The notes under the pieces are model-generated. The model saw nothing but the letters and a program-made list of their open reading frames with translations, ran no database searches and had not been told where the DNA came from. Shown piece by piece: positions 8,701 through 18,584 of a stretch of 64,000 nucleotides of DNA. The stretch is taken from NCBI GenBank assembly GCA_963798325.1, contig CAWCSS010000008.1, positions 1,178,001 to 1,242,000 of the forward strand, in the 5' to 3' direction. The translations under genes were made by a program, and so were the position numbers. The DNA is from Solirubrobacter sp963798325. Lineage in GTDB: Bacteria; Actinomycetota; Thermoleophilia; Solirubrobacterales; Solirubrobacteraceae. Positions within the stretch are counted from its first letter, which is position 1. Every line of letters begins with the position of its first letter.

Positions 8701-9515
8701 TCTACGTCCTCGGCGACATCAACGTCGATGTCGTCGCGGTGCACGAGCTGCCGATCGCCGACGGCAGCGACACGCCGGCCAGCATCTCGCTGCAGCCCGG
8801 CGGCTCGGGCGGCAACGTCGCCGCGTGGCTCGCCCGCGCCGGCGTCGAGGTGACCCTGATCGGCCGCGTCGGCGACGACGCCCTGGCCGACGTCGCCCTG
8901 GCACGCCTGGACGGCGTGCACCTGCACGTCACGCGCGACCCCGAGCGCGCGACCGGCACCTGCGTGGTGCTCGTCGCGCCCGGCGGGGAGCGCACGATGC
9001 TCCCCGACCCCGGCGCCAACAACGGCCTGGCCGCGACCGACCTGCCGGACCTCGAAGGCGGCATCCTGCACGTCTCCGGCTACTCGCTGCTGCGGCCCGG
9101 CAGCCGCGCCGCGGCGCTGACCGCGATCGAGCGCGCCCGCGACGCCGGCATGCGGATCAGCGTCGACCCCGCGAGCGCCTCGCCGCTGGCCAACGACCCG
9201 ATCTTCCTCGCGCGCGTGGCGCCGATCGACCTGCTGCTGCCCAACGCCGACGAGGCGCACGTGCTCGGCCCGCAGATCGACGTCCCGGAGCTGGTGATCA
9301 AGCACGGCTCGATGGGCGCGACGTGGAGCGACGGGATCGCGACGGTCGCCGCCCGCGCGGTGGCCGTCGACGATGTGGTCGACACCACGGGAGCGGGCGA
9401 CGCGTTCGCCGCCGGGTTCCTCAGCGCGTGGCCGGGGCCGCCTTCAGCCGCACTCGAAGCGGGTGCGCGGCTGGCCGCGCAGGCGATCGTCCGGCCCGGA
9501 GGGCGTCCGGCATGA
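8697..9515 (+). CDS. PfkB-family carbohydrate kinase, probable pseudouridine kinase
   Basis: A 272-residue ribokinase-fold kinase starting with GTG that overlaps the psuG stop codon (GTGA). The N-terminal PfkB signature is QPGGSGGNVAAWLARAG, and the C-terminal one is DVVDTTGAGDAFAAGFL with the catalytic Asp in GAGDA. Translational coupling to psuG makes pseudouridine the likely substrate, giving pseudouridine 5'-phosphate for PsuG; this is inferred from context. The next gene overlaps its stop by four bases, so the operon continues. Confidence 0.88.
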
Positions 9516-9982
9516 CACGGATCCTGATGGTCTGCATGGGCAACATCTGCCGCTCGCCGACGGCCGAGGGCGTCATGCGCTCGCTGGTGCGCGAGGCGGG
9601 CCTCGAGGGCGAGATCGAGATCGACAGCGCGGGCACCGGCGACTGGCACGTCGGCGACCCGCCCGACCGCCGGGCGACCCAGGCGGCGAAGGCGCGCGGG
9701 ATCGTGCTCGAGGGCGCCGCGCGTCAGATCACGCCGCGCGACTTCGAGGACTACGACCTGCTGCTGGCGATGGACAACCAGAACCTGCGCGGGATGCTGG
9801 ACATCGCGCCGTCCCCTGAGCTGGCGCGCAAGGCCCGGCTCCTGCGCTCCTACGACCCCGAGTCCTCCGAACGCGACCTCGACGTGCCCGACCCGTACTA
9901 CGGCGGCCCGAACGGCTTCGAGCTCGTGCTCAACCAGGTCGACGCCGCCTGCCGCGCGCTGCTCGATGAGATCCGCGGTTGA
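9512..9982 (+). CDS. Low-molecular-weight protein-tyrosine phosphatase
   Basis: A 156-residue cytosolic phosphatase. The P-loop CMGNICRS (Cys8 nucleophile, Arg14) sits right after the first strand, and the general-acid loop DVPDPYYGG lies near residue 130, as in canonical LMW-PTPs. It removes phosphate from tyrosine (or arginine) residues. It is coupled by ATGA to the PfkB gene and overlaps the fructosamine kinase gene by 17 bp, so the four genes from psuG onwards probably form one transcript. Confidence 0.92.
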   Translation: MTRILMVCMGNICRSPTAEGVMRSLVREAGLEGEIEIDSAGTGDWHVGDPPDRRATQAAKARGIVLEGAARQITPRDFEDYDLLLAMDNQNLRGMLDIAPSPELARKARLLRSYDPESSERDLDVPDPYYGGPNGFELVLNQVDAACRALLDEIRG

Positions 9983-10799
9983 GGCGGCGACCGGCCGCAC
10001 CGTCCGGTCACTCCAGCGGATCGGCGGCGGCGACATCAACGACGCCTACAAGGTTCAGTTCGACGACGAGTCCTTCGGCTTCGTCAAGACCCGTCCCGAT
10101 GTCGCCCCGGGCGAGTACGCCGCCGAGGCCGCGGGCCTGCGTTGGCTCGCCGAGCCCGGCACCCTGCGCACCCCCGAGGTCCTCGGCGTCGCCGACGACG
10201 TGCTCGTCCTCGACTGGGTCGACGAAGGCGCCCGCGGCGACCCCGCGGCCTTCGGCGCCGGCCTGGCCGCGATCCACGCCGCGGGCGCGCGCGAGTTCGG
10301 CGCAAACCTAAAGGGGCCAGGCCCCTTTAGGTTGGGGGCGCTGGCGTTGCCGAACGCCCCGGCCGACGATTGGGCGACGTTCTATGCCGAGCGGCGGCTC
10401 TCGGCGGTGCTGCCGCGCGCCGGGCTGTCGCGCGAGGGGGCGCGGGCGGTCGAGCGGGTGTGCGCGCGGATGGGCGAGCTCGTCGGTCCGCCCGAGCCGC
10501 CCGCGCGGCTGCACGGGGATCTGTGGAGCGGGAACGTGCTCTGGGGGCGCGACGGGCGGGCGTGGCTGATCGACCCGGCCGCGTACGGCGGGCACCGCGA
10601 GGTGGACCTGGCGATGCTGCGGCTGTTCGGCAATCCCGGGCCGCAGTTCTTCGCCGCCTACGAGGAGGTGTTCCCGCTCAGCCCCGGCCACGAGGAGCGG
10701 GTGCAGCTCTATCAGCTGTTCCCGCTGCTCGTGCACGCCGCGCTGTTCGGCGGCGGGTACGTGGCGTCAGCCGAGCGGGCTGCGCACGCCTACGTCTGA
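9966..10799 (+). CDS. Fructosamine/ketosamine-3-kinase family protein
   Basis: A 277-residue protein-deglycating kinase of the FN3K family with an APH-like fold. Signature parts: GGGDINDAYKVQ at the N-terminus, DDWATFYAERRL mid-protein, LHGDLWSGNVLW as catalytic loop, and LIDPAAYGGHREVDLAM as metal-binding loop. It phosphorylates sugar adducts on protein amines so that they fall off. Residues encoded at 10305-10333 (LKGPGPF region) come from a perfect 29-bp palindrome that looks inserted in frame between the N- and C-lobes. The 3' end overlaps the converging ABC transporter gene by 33 bp. Confidence 0.9.
   Translation: MRSAVEAATGRTVRSLQRIGGGDINDAYKVQFDDESFGFVKTRPDVAPGEYAAEAAGLRWLAEPGTLRTPEVLGVADDVLVLDWVDEGARGDPAAFGAGLAAIHAAGAREFGANLKGPGPFRLGALALPNAPADDWATFYAERRLSAVLPRAGLSREGARAVERVCARMGELVGPPEPPARLHGDLWSGNVLWGRDGRAWLIDPAAYGGHREVDLAMLRLFGNPGPQFFAAYEEVFPLSPGHEERVQLYQLFPLLVHAALFGGGYVASAERAAHAYV
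10305..10333. repeat. Perfect 29-bp palindromic element inside a coding sequence
   Basis: A 14-bp arm AACCTAAAGGGGCC, one central A, then the exact reverse complement GGCCCCTTTAGGTT. Its AT-rich ends contrast with the roughly 75% GC flanks. It sits in frame in the fructosamine kinase gene in a loop that is variable in the family. It resembles a dispersed palindromic (REP-like) element; copy number elsewhere in the genome is unknown and no second copy was seen here. Confidence 0.75.
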
Positions 10800-12605
10800 G
10801 TCGCGCGCGACCAGCGCCGCGTAGCGCCCGCCCAGCGCGAGCAGTTCCTCGTGGGTGCCGCGTTCGGCGACCTCGCCCTTGTCGAGGACGACGATCTGGT
10901 CGGCGTCGCGGACGGTCGAGAGCCGGTGGGCGATGACGAGCGTCGTGCGGCCCTCGGCCAGGCGCTCCAGGGCCTCGCCGACGGCGCGCTCGGTGGCGAC
11001 GTCCAACGCCGACGTCGCCTCGTCGAGCACGAGCACCGGCGGGTTGCGCAGGATCGTGCGGGCGATCGCGATGCGCTGCTTCTCGCCGCCGGAGAAGCGG
11101 AAGCCGCGCTCGCCGACGACCGTGTCATAGCCGTCGGGCAGGTCGCTGATCTTGTCGTGGATCTGGGCCGCGCGGGCGGCCTCCTCGATCTCCTCGTCGG
11201 TCGCCGCGGGCTTGGCGAAGCGGAGGTTCTCGCGCACCGAGGCGTGGAACAGGTAGGTCTCCTGCGACACCACGCCGACCGTGTCGGCGAGCGCGTCGAA
11301 GGTCAGCTCGCGCAGGTCGGTGCCGTCGATGCGCACGGCGCCCCGCTCGGGGTCGTACAACCGCGCCGCGAGGTAGCCGAGCGAGGTCTTGCCCGCCCCG
11401 GTCTCGCCCACCAGCGCGGTGCGCGTGCCGGGCGCGACGGTGATGTCGACGTCGCGCAGCGTCCACTCGTCGCCGTAGCGGAACCACACGCCGTCGAAGG
11501 TCACCTCGCCGGTGACGTCCTCCAGCGTGCGCTCGCCGGGCTCGATGTCGATCTTGAGGTCCAGGTACTCGAAGACGCGCTCGAACAGCGCGGTCGACGT
11601 CTGGATGTCCACGGCGACCGAGAGCAGCGACTGGACCGGGAAGAACAGGCGTGTCTGCAGCGTGGTGAAGGCCACGATCGTGCCGATCGAGGGCGCGCCG
11701 CCGGCGAGGCCGGCGAAGAGGTAGACGAGCGCCGGCATGACGGCGAAGGACGTCTGGATCGCGGACATCATCCAGCGGCCGGCCATCCGCGAGCGCACCT
11801 CGAGGTCGGCGAGGTTCTCCGACTCGCGATCGAAGCGCTCGGCCAGCTCGGCGCCGCGGCCCATCGTCTTGCCCAGCAGGATGCCGCTGACGCTCAAGGA
11901 CTCCTGGACGAGCGAGGAGATGTCGGCCATCGCGCCCTGCTTGACCGTCGTGATCTTGCGCCGCTGGGCGCCGACGCGGCGGGCGAGCAGGACGAAGAAC
12001 GGCAGCAGCGCCAGCGAGAACAGCGCCAGCCGCCAATCGAGCAGCAGCATCGCGATGACGCTCGCGATCACCGTCGTCACGTTGGAGACGATCGACGCCG
12101 CGGTCGAGGTGACCACGGACTGCACGCCGCCGATGTCGTTGGCGATCCGCGACTGGATCTCACCCGTGCGGGTGCGCGTGAAGAACGCCAGGGACAGCTT
12201 CTGGAGGTGCCGGTAGACCTGCGTGCGCAGGTCGTGCATCACCCGCTGGCCGACGACGTTGGTCAGCCACGTCTGCCCGACCCCGAGGATCGCGGTGAGG
12301 ACCGAGATGCCGATCATCCCCGCGACGAGGACCATCAGCAGCTGATCGTTGTTCTCCGGGATCGCGTGGTCGAGGATGTCGCGCAGCAGGAACGGCGAGA
12401 CCATCCCCAGGACCGCGCCGATGGCGATCAGGACGAGGACGGTGAACAGGCGCCCGCGGTACGGGCGGAAGAGCGCCGTGATCCGACGGGTCAGGCCCGG
12501 CATCCGAGGCTTGCTCGGATCCCGGGCCGGGGGAGTTGGGCGGTGGCGTCGCCCTCCCGAGGGTTCGCCACCGCCTTCTCCGTAGCGCCGGAAGGCTGCC
12601 GTCAC
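10767..12605 (-). CDS. ABC transporter, fused permease-ATPase exporter
   Basis: A half-transporter of the type I exporter family, expected to work as a dimer. Six transmembrane helices fall at about residues 50-330, followed by the ATPase: Walker A GETGAGKTS, Q-loop GVVSQETYLF, signature FSGGEKQRIAIAR, Walker B VLVLDEATSALD and H-loop VIAHRLST. The GTG start at 12605 overlaps the lon stop (GTGA), giving a 34-residue Pro/Arg-rich extension; ATG 12503 (MPGLTRRITALF) is a credible alternative. Substrate unknown; lipid or drug export is typical. Confidence 0.9.
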   Translation of the reverse strand: MTAAFRRYGEGGGEPSGGRRHRPTPPARDPSKPRMPGLTRRITALFRPYRGRLFTVLVLIAIGAVLGMVSPFLLRDILDHAIPENNDQLLMVLVAGMIGISVLTAILGVGQTWLTNVVGQRVMHDLRTQVYRHLQKLSLAFFTRTRTGEIQSRIANDIGGVQSVVTSTAASIVSNVTTVIASVIAMLLLDWRLALFSLALLPFFVLLARRVGAQRRKITTVKQGAMADISSLVQESLSVSGILLGKTMGRGAELAERFDRESENLADLEVRSRMAGRWMMSAIQTSFAVMPALVYLFAGLAGGAPSIGTIVAFTTLQTRLFFPVQSLLSVAVDIQTSTALFERVFEYLDLKIDIEPGERTLEDVTGEVTFDGVWFRYGDEWTLRDVDITVAPGTRTALVGETGAGKTSLGYLAARLYDPERGAVRIDGTDLRELTFDALADTVGVVSQETYLFHASVRENLRFAKPAATDEEIEEAARAAQIHDKISDLPDGYDTVVGERGFRFSGGEKQRIAIARTILRNPPVLVLDEATSALDVATERAVGEALERLAEGRTTLVIAHRLSTVRDADQIVVLDKGEVAERGTHEELLALGGRYAALVARDSDVGVRSPLG

Positions 12606-14885
12606 ACAGCCACCGTATTCGGCGCAGGCTCCAGAGCGAGGTCAAGGACCTCGCCGATGCTCACGACAGGGTGGAAGGACATGACCTTGCGGACGTCCTC
12701 GGGGACGTCATCGAGGTCGCCGCGGTTGCGCTCGGGCAGGATGACGGTGGTCAGGCCCGCGGCGTGCGCGGCCAGGACCTTCTGCTTGAGCCCACCGATC
12801 GGCAGCACACGGCCCTGCAGCGTGACCTCGCCGGTCATGCCGACCGTGTGCTTGACGGGGCGCCCGGACAGCAGCGACGCCATCGCCGTGACCATGGTCA
12901 CGCCGGCGGACGGGCCGTCCTTCGGGATCGCGCCCGCGGGCACGTGGACGTGGAACTCACGGTTCTCGAAGGCGTCGTCGGCGATCCCGAGCTCCTCCGC
13001 GTGGCCGCGCACGTAGGAGAGCGCGATGCGCGCCGACTCCTTCATCACGTCGCCCAGCTGGCCGGTCAGGACGAGCCCGTCCTTGCCCTTCATACCGGTC
13101 GCCTCGATGAACAGGACGTCGCCGCCGGTGCCCGTGACGGCGAGGCCCGTGGCCACGCCCGGGACGGCCGTGCGCAGCGCCGCCTCCTGCCAGACCTTCT
13201 GACGGCCGAGCGCGTCGCGGACGATCTCGGTCGAGATCTCCACCGGCGCCGTGGCCTTGCCGGACGCGATGTTGGTCGCGGTCTTGCGCAGGATCGTGCC
13301 GAGCTCGCGCTCGAGGTTGCGGACGCCCGCCTCCCGCGTGTACTCCATGACCACCTGGGTCAGGAGCTCGTCGGAGACGCTCACCTCGTCCTCGAGCAGG
13401 CCGTTGCGCTCACGCTGGCGCGGCCACAGGTAGCCGCGGGCGATGGCGGTCTTCTCGGCGGTGGTGTAGCCGTCGAAGCGGATGACCTCCATACGGTCCA
13501 GCAGCGGGCCCGGGATCGTCTCGGCCACGTTGGCGGTGGCGATGAACATGACCTGGCTGAGGTCCAGCTCCACGTCCAGGTAGTGGTCGCGGAACGCTGT
13601 GGTTCTGGGCCGGGTCGAGCACCTCGAGCAGGGCCGCGCTCGGGTCGCCGCGCCAGTCGGCGCCGACCTTGTCGACCTCGTCGAGCATGATCACCGGGTT
13701 CATCGTCCCCGCATCTCTTAGCGCACGGACCAGGCGGCCCGGGAGCGCGCCGATGTAGGTGCGCCGGTGACCGCGGATCTCGGCCTCGTCACGGACGCCG
13801 CCGAGCGACATGCGCACGAACTCACGGCCGGTGGCGCGGGCGATCGACTCGCCGATCGACGTCTTGCCGGTGCCGGGAGGGCCGATCAGGGTGAGGATGG
13901 CGCCGGAGCGCTTGTCCTCCTTGATGCCGCGCTCGGTGCGCAGCTTCTTGACCGCCAGGTACTCGGTGATCCGGTCCTTGACGTCCTCGAGGCCCGCGTG
14001 GTCGGCGTCGAGCACCTCGCGCGCGGCGTTCGGATCGAGCTTCTCCTCGGACGTCTTGGTCCACGGCACGGAGATCAGCCAGTCCAGGTAGGTGCGGATC
14101 ATCGAGGACTCGCCGGACTGCTCGCCCATGCGCTCCAGGCGCGCGAGCTCCTTGGTGGCCTGCTCCTCGACGGCCTCCGGCATGCCGGCGTCCGCGATCT
14201 TCTTGCGGTACTCCTCGGCGACCGAGGCGCCGTCCTCGCCCAGCTCGCGCTGGATCGACTCCATCTGCTTGCGCAGGATGTACTCGCGCTGCTGCTTGTC
14301 CGCGCCGGACTGGACGTCCTCGCGGATCTTCTTGCGCAGCTGCAGCTCGGTCAGGCGCTCGCGCTGGAGGTCGACGACGATCTGCAGGCGCTCGGTGACG
14401 TCGAGCGTCTCGAGCGCGCGGACCTTGTCCTCGAAGGACACGTCGGGCGCGTAGCCGATCGTGTCGGCCAGCGGGCCGGGATCGCCGATCGCGCGCAGGA
14501 ACGCGCCGATGCGCTCATCCGCGCCGCGCAGCTCGAGGATCTCCTCGATGATCGCGCGGTACTCGCGCTCGAGGTTGCGGGTCGTCCCGTCGACCGGCAC
14601 GTCGTCGGCGTGCTCGGCGACCTCGACCATGAGGCGGCCGGCGGGGTCGGTGTGCGCGGCACCCGCGACGCCGCGGGTGACGCCGGACAGGGCGACGGCA
14701 CGGCCGCCGCCGGGGAGCCGGATGTGGTCGGTGACCTCGGCGATCGTGCCGACCTTGGCGAACTCGCCCTCGTGGCGAGGAACAAGCAGCACACGCTCCT
14801 CGTCGCCCACGCGGACGGGAAGCGTCACATCCATGGTGGGGAAGACCACCGTGTCGTCCAACGGGACGAGCAGGAGCGATGTCAT
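12602..14885 (-). CDS. lon: ATP-dependent protease Lon, one-base frameshift
   Basis: With one extra base removed near 13600 the gene codes for a 760-residue Lon protease, which degrades misfolded and regulatory proteins in the cytosol. The N-terminal substrate domain (about 1-200) is followed by the AAA+ module with GPPGTGKTSIGESIA, sensor region MFIATAN, and the C-terminal protease with DGPSAGVTM (catalytic Ser) and PIGGLKQKVLAA (catalytic Lys). The break lies in LDPAQNH/FRDHYLDVELD, an invariant stretch, so a sequencing error is the simplest explanation. ATG 14885 starts at the usual TSLLLVPL; a start at 14912 adds nine residues. Overlaps the ABC gene by four bases. Confidence 0.92.
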
Positions 14886-14934
14886 GGGGTGTGGCTTCAC
14901 TTTCTGTAGCAACTTACCCTTGGTAGGTGACTAC

Positions 14935-14963
14935 AGGGTAGCGGGCGCACACGTGCCCTGCAA
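14935..14963 (-). promoter_or_regulatory. Probable sigma-70-type promoter of lon
   Basis: On the minus strand TTGCAG (14963-14958) and TACCCT (14940-14935) are separated by exactly 17 bp, about 50 bp before the lon start. Between the -10 and the gene lies TACC-AAG-GGTA, a small inverted repeat that could bind a regulator. No heat-shock operator of the HrcA or HspR type is recognisable. Confidence 0.5.
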
Positions 14964-15059
14964 GAAGATCTCAGTGTAAAGGACTGAGGTTTCGCCGCGC
15001 GCCGGGGCGCGGCCTCGTCCTCGGGCGCCGACGGGTCGTCGAGCACCGTGCGACGGTGC

Positions 15060-15818
15060 CTACCGGGGTGGCATGCGGAGCGCGCCGTCGAGCCGGATGA
15101 CCTCGCCGTTGAGCATCGTGTTCTCGACGATGTGCAGCGCGAGCGCGCCGTACTCGTCGGGGCGGCCGAGGCGGGGCGGGAACGGCACCTGGCCGCCGAG
15201 CGCCTTGCGCGCCTCCTCCGGGAGGCCGGCCAGCAGCGGCGTGTCGAACAGGCCCGGGGCGATCGCGCAGACACGGATCCCGCTCTGCGCCAGGTCGCGC
15301 GCGGCCGGGAGGGTCATGCCCACGATGCCGCCCTTCGATGCCGAGTAGGCGATCTGGCCGATCTGGCCGTCATAGGCCGCGATCGAGGCGGTGGAGATGC
15401 ACACGCCGCGCTCGCCCTGATCGTCGGGGTCGTTGGCCAGCATCGCGTTCGCCGCCAGGCGCAGGACGTTGAAGCTGCCGATCAGGTTCACGCGGATGAC
15501 CCTCTCGAACGGCTCGAAGGCGTGCGCGCCGTTGCGCCCCGCGACCTTCTCGGCCCAGCCGATGCCCGCGCAGCAGACGGAGATGCGCAGGCCCTCGTCG
15601 CCCCCGGCGGTCGCCACCGCGGCCTCGACGTCCGCCTCCTTGGTGACGTCGGCGGCGACGAAGGTCGCGCCGAGCTCGTCGGCCAGCGCCTGGCCCCGCT
15701 CGGCGTTCAGGTCGGCGATCGTGACGTTGGCGCCGGCGGCGTGCAGCGCGCGGGCCGTCGCGGCGCCCAGGCCGGACGCCCCGCCCGCGACGAGTGCGTT
15801 CACTCCCTCGGTGTTCAT
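15060..15818 (-). CDS. Short-chain dehydrogenase (3-hydroxyacyl-CoA dehydrogenase type-2-like)
   Basis: A 252-residue SDR. The cofactor motif GGASGLG is near the N-terminus, ADLNAERG follows beta-2 (acidic, favouring NAD), CCAGIGW is the NAG-like motif, and the catalytic set is STASIAAYDGQIGQIAYSASK. The long insert with EPFERVIRVNLIGSFNVLR and DDQGERGVCIS is typical of the HSD17B10-like group that oxidises 3-hydroxyacyl-CoA. The rc of AAGCTA at 15827-15832 (TAGCTT) lies eight bases before the ATG, suggesting leaderless transcription. About 150 bp separate it from lon. Confidence 0.88.
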   Translation of the reverse strand: MNTEGVNALVAGGASGLGAATARALHAAGANVTIADLNAERGQALADELGATFVAADVTKEADVEAAVATAGGDEGLRISVCCAGIGWAEKVAGRNGAHAFEPFERVIRVNLIGSFNVLRLAANAMLANDPDDQGERGVCISTASIAAYDGQIGQIAYSASKGGIVGMTLPAARDLAQSGIRVCAIAPGLFDTPLLAGLPEEARKALGGQVPFPPRLGRPDEYGALALHIVENTMLNGEVIRLDGALRMPPR

Positions 15819-15829
15819 GGGGGCGGAAG

Positions 15830-17362
15830 CTAGCCGAGGCGCACGGTGCGAGACGCTGCCGAGCGGCGCCCGAGCACGTCGTTGCCGCCGAACTTGGCGG
15901 TCAGGCGCAGCTTGGACGCGACCTTGGAGCGGAACTTGACCGTCGTCACGAACGCGCACGTGCGGGTCAGCGGCGTGCGGCGGGTCGCGACCGTCTTGGA
16001 GCCCTTCTTGGCCGTGATCGTGACCGTTCCCGAGCACCCCTGACTCGGCGAGACCAGCGTCGGGCGGGTCAGCGTGCCGGTCGCGCGATACGAGTACGGC
16101 GCGCGGCGATCGCGGCTCGGCCGCAGCTTCAGCGAGAACGCGGGCGGGGTGAAGCGGCGCACGGTCACCGCGCGCACGACGCTGGTGGTCTGGTTGGCGC
16201 CGTCGACGGCGACCGCGATCAGCGTGTCGCGCCCGACGTCGCCGCCGCGGGGGACGTAGGAGCAGTCGTAGGGCGGCGCGGTGACCTCGCACAGCAGGCG
16301 GTCGTCGTCGTAGAACTGCACGCGGGCCAGGCCGCGGTCGTCGCTCGCGTTGATCGCGAGCTTCGACGGAACGTTGGCGCTGAGGCTGGCGTTGGCCGCC
16401 GGCGCCGCCCAGGCGAGCACCGGCGGGCGGTCGTCGAACGCGCCGCCGGGGGTGGCGACGGTGGAGACGACCTCGCAGCTGGGCGAGACGGTGTCCACCG
16501 TGTCGGCCTCGACGGTGTCGATGCCGCCGTTGCAGAGGATCGTGTCCGGCGTGCCGTCGCGGGCGTGGAAGGTGTCGTCGAGCGGGCCGCCCTCGAGCAC
16601 GTCGGCGCCGTCGCCGCCGGTGAGGTCGCCGCGGCCGTCGGTGACGGTGAGTCGATTGGCCCGGCCGTCACCGACCAACGTGGCGACGCCGGAGGACGCG
16701 GCCGCCGTCACGTTCTCGACATCGGCGCCGATCAGGTCGTTCTCGGCCTGCTCGCCGTCGTTGGCGACCCCATCGAGGGTGAAGGCCGGCGCGACGCGCA
16801 GGCCGTAGATCACCGTGTCGATGTCGGCGCCGCCGCTGATCGCGTCGGCTCCGGTGTTCGGCGAGATCGCGTCGTTGCCGTCGCCGCCGCGGAGCGAGTC
16901 GTTGCCCGCGAAGCCGTTGATCTCGTCGTCGCCCGCGCCGCCGTCGATCGTGTCGCCGCGGGCGCCGCCGTCCAGCGCGTCGTTGCCGTCGCCGCCGTTG
17001 ATGACCGCGGGGATGTTCTGCAGCCCGTAGAAGATGCCGGTCTGACGGTCCTGGTAGGTGGCGGTGACGCGATCGTTGCCTAGTCGCCGGCGTCGATCGC
17101 GGCGCTCATCACGCCCGTGCACGCGTGAGCTGTCGGCAGTGCCGGAGCAGCCGCCGCCAGGCGCGAAGCGGATCGGTGTCGGTCGAGATCTCGCGACTCA
17201 GCGTCACGGTGCCGGCTCCCGTCTCCGTGAACGTGACGTTGCTCGTCTTGCCCGGCGTGGCGGTGTAGCGCAACACGCCGTTGTCGACGACGACGTCGCG
17301 GCGCGCGCGGCCGATGGGGCCGCGAGCGCAACGAGGATCGTCAAGACCGCCAGCCGCACCAT
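15830..17362 (-). pseudogene. Secreted RTX (haemolysin-type calcium-binding repeat) protein, multiply frameshifted
   Basis: The ATG at 17362 begins a clear signal peptide (MVRLAVLTILVALAAPSAARA). The mature protein then jumps frame at least three times before 17080: DVVVDNGVLRYTATPGK, GGCSGTADS, CTGVMSAAIDAGD and GNDRVTATY lie in different frames. From there the frame is open and holds RTX nonapeptides (GGDGNDALDGG, GGAGDDEINGFAGND), a second set (LTGGDGADVLEGG) and a C-terminal Ig-like region with DDRGLARVQFYDDD. Such proteins are calcium-binding cell-surface or secreted structures. Clustered breaks suggest decay, but the base-call quality of this window leaves artefact possible. TAGCCT lies nine bases before the start. 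Confidence 0.65.
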
Positions 17363-17374
17363 CGATCTTCGAGG

Positions 17375-18005
17375 CTAGCGGACGATCTCGTAGCGCAGGA
17401 ACAGCTCATCCCCCACCTGGTGGACCGAGCCGAGCGTGAAGCGCGCCGGCTCCGCCAGCGGCCCGCCGGCCACGATCGCCGTCTCGTCGCCGCCCGTGAT
17501 CAGCGGCGAGAGCGTGAGGAACAGCTCGTCCACGAGGCCTTCGGCGAGCAGCGCGCGAAACAGCGTCGGCCCGCCCTCGCTGAGCAGTGTCCGGATGCCG
17601 CGGGCGTGGAGGTCGGCCAGCGCCGCGGCGGGCGTGACGTCCGCGAGTCGCACGACCTCGACGGGGGCGGCGACGTCCGGCGGCGCGGGCGCATCGGCCG
17701 GGCCGTAGATGATCACCGGCTGGTCGGGCGCCTGGAACAGCAGCGCCTCCCAGGGGATGTCGAAGCGCCGCGAGATCATCACCAGCGGCGGCGGCTCGGG
17801 GCGCCGGTCGGGGCCGACGAGGCGCCCGTAGCCCTCGGCGCGGATCGTGCCCGGGCCGACGAGCACGGCGTCGGCGCCGGCCCGCAGCGACAGCAGCAGT
17901 TCGAGATCGGCCGGCCCGCCCAGGGCCCGCGTGGACCCGTTCAGCGCGCCGCGGCCGTCGAGGGTGGAGACGAAGTTGAACCGCGTCGCGCGGCCGCTCA
18001 GACAC
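17375..18005 (-). CDS. RibD C-terminal/dihydrofolate-reductase-like oxidoreductase
   Basis: About 209 residues of the RibD_C fold, an NADPH-dependent reductase domain. Motifs: RFNFVSTLDGRGALNG at the N-terminus, GADAVLVGPGTIRAEGYG, and LLSEGGPTLFRALLAEGLVDELFLT near the C-terminus. The best start is GTG at 18005, eight bases inside the tag gene, but that frame needs one base removed around 17990 to join the conserved domain. It could reduce a pyrimidine-like substrate in a riboflavin-type pathway or act on an unrelated metabolite; no riboflavin genes are near. Confidence 0.75.
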
Positions 18006-18555
18006 AGCAGCCCTCGATGTGGTCGTCCACCAGCCCGCAGGCCTGCATCGCCGCGTAGGCGGTCGTCGGGCCGACGAACACGAACCCGTGCTTCTTGAGC
18101 TCCTTCGAGAGCGCCTTGGATTCCGGCGTGATCGGCGGGACCTCGGCGCGGGTCTTCGGACGCGGCCGGGGCTCGGGCGCGAAGCGCCACATCAGCTCGG
18201 ACAGGTCGACGTCCAGCGCTGCCCGGGCGTTGGTGATCGTGGCCAGGACCTTCGCCCGGTTGCGCACGATCCCCGCGTCGGCCATCAGCCGCTCGACGTC
18301 CTGCTCGCCGTAGCGCGCGACGACCGCCGGGTCGAAGTCCGCGAACGCCGCCCGGAAGTTCTCGCGCTTGCGCAGGATCGTGATCCAGGACAGCCCGGAC
18401 TGGAACGCCTCGAGGCACACCTTCTCGTACAGCGCGCGCGAGTCGCGCACCGGCCGGCCCCACTCCTCGTCGTGGTAGGCCACGTAGTCGGGCGTCGAAA
18501 CCCCCCACCAGCAGCGCAACTGCCCGTCGTGACCCGGTGCGAGCGCGTCGTTCAC
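17998..18555 (-). CDS. tag: DNA-3-methyladenine glycosylase I
   Basis: A 185-residue base-excision repair enzyme that removes 3-methyladenine from DNA. The family markers are present: RCWWG near the start (zinc cysteine), YHDEEWGRPV (zinc histidine and catalytic glutamate region), EAFQSGLSWITILRKRENFRAAF and GIVRNRAKVLATITNA. The C-terminal HxxxC zinc ligands fall in DDHIEGCCV. The gene begins with GTG; TAGCCT lies eight bases upstream as a leaderless -10. It overlaps the RibD-like gene and shares a divergent promoter with a membrane protein gene. Confidence 0.93.
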   Translation of the reverse strand: MNDALAPGHDGQLRCWWGVSTPDYVAYHDEEWGRPVRDSRALYEKVCLEAFQSGLSWITILRKRENFRAAFADFDPAVVARYGEQDVERLMADAGIVRNRAKVLATITNARAALDVDLSELMWRFAPEPRPRPKTRAEVPPITPESKALSKELKKHGFVFVGPTTAYAAMQACGLVDDHIEGCCV

Positions 18556-18563
18556 ACGGCGGC

Positions 18564-18575
18564 AGGCTATAGGCT
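18564..18575. promoter_or_regulatory. Overlapping divergent -10 elements for tag and the membrane protein gene
   Basis: The 12 bases AGGCTATAGGCT contain TAGGCT on the plus strand (18570-18575, nine bases before the ATG at 18585) and TAGCCT on the minus strand (18569-18564, eight bases before the GTG at 18555). Both spacings fit leaderless starts, so one compact site could serve both genes and force them to compete for polymerase. Confidence 0.55.
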
Positions 18576-18584
18576 CCGCGGCGC

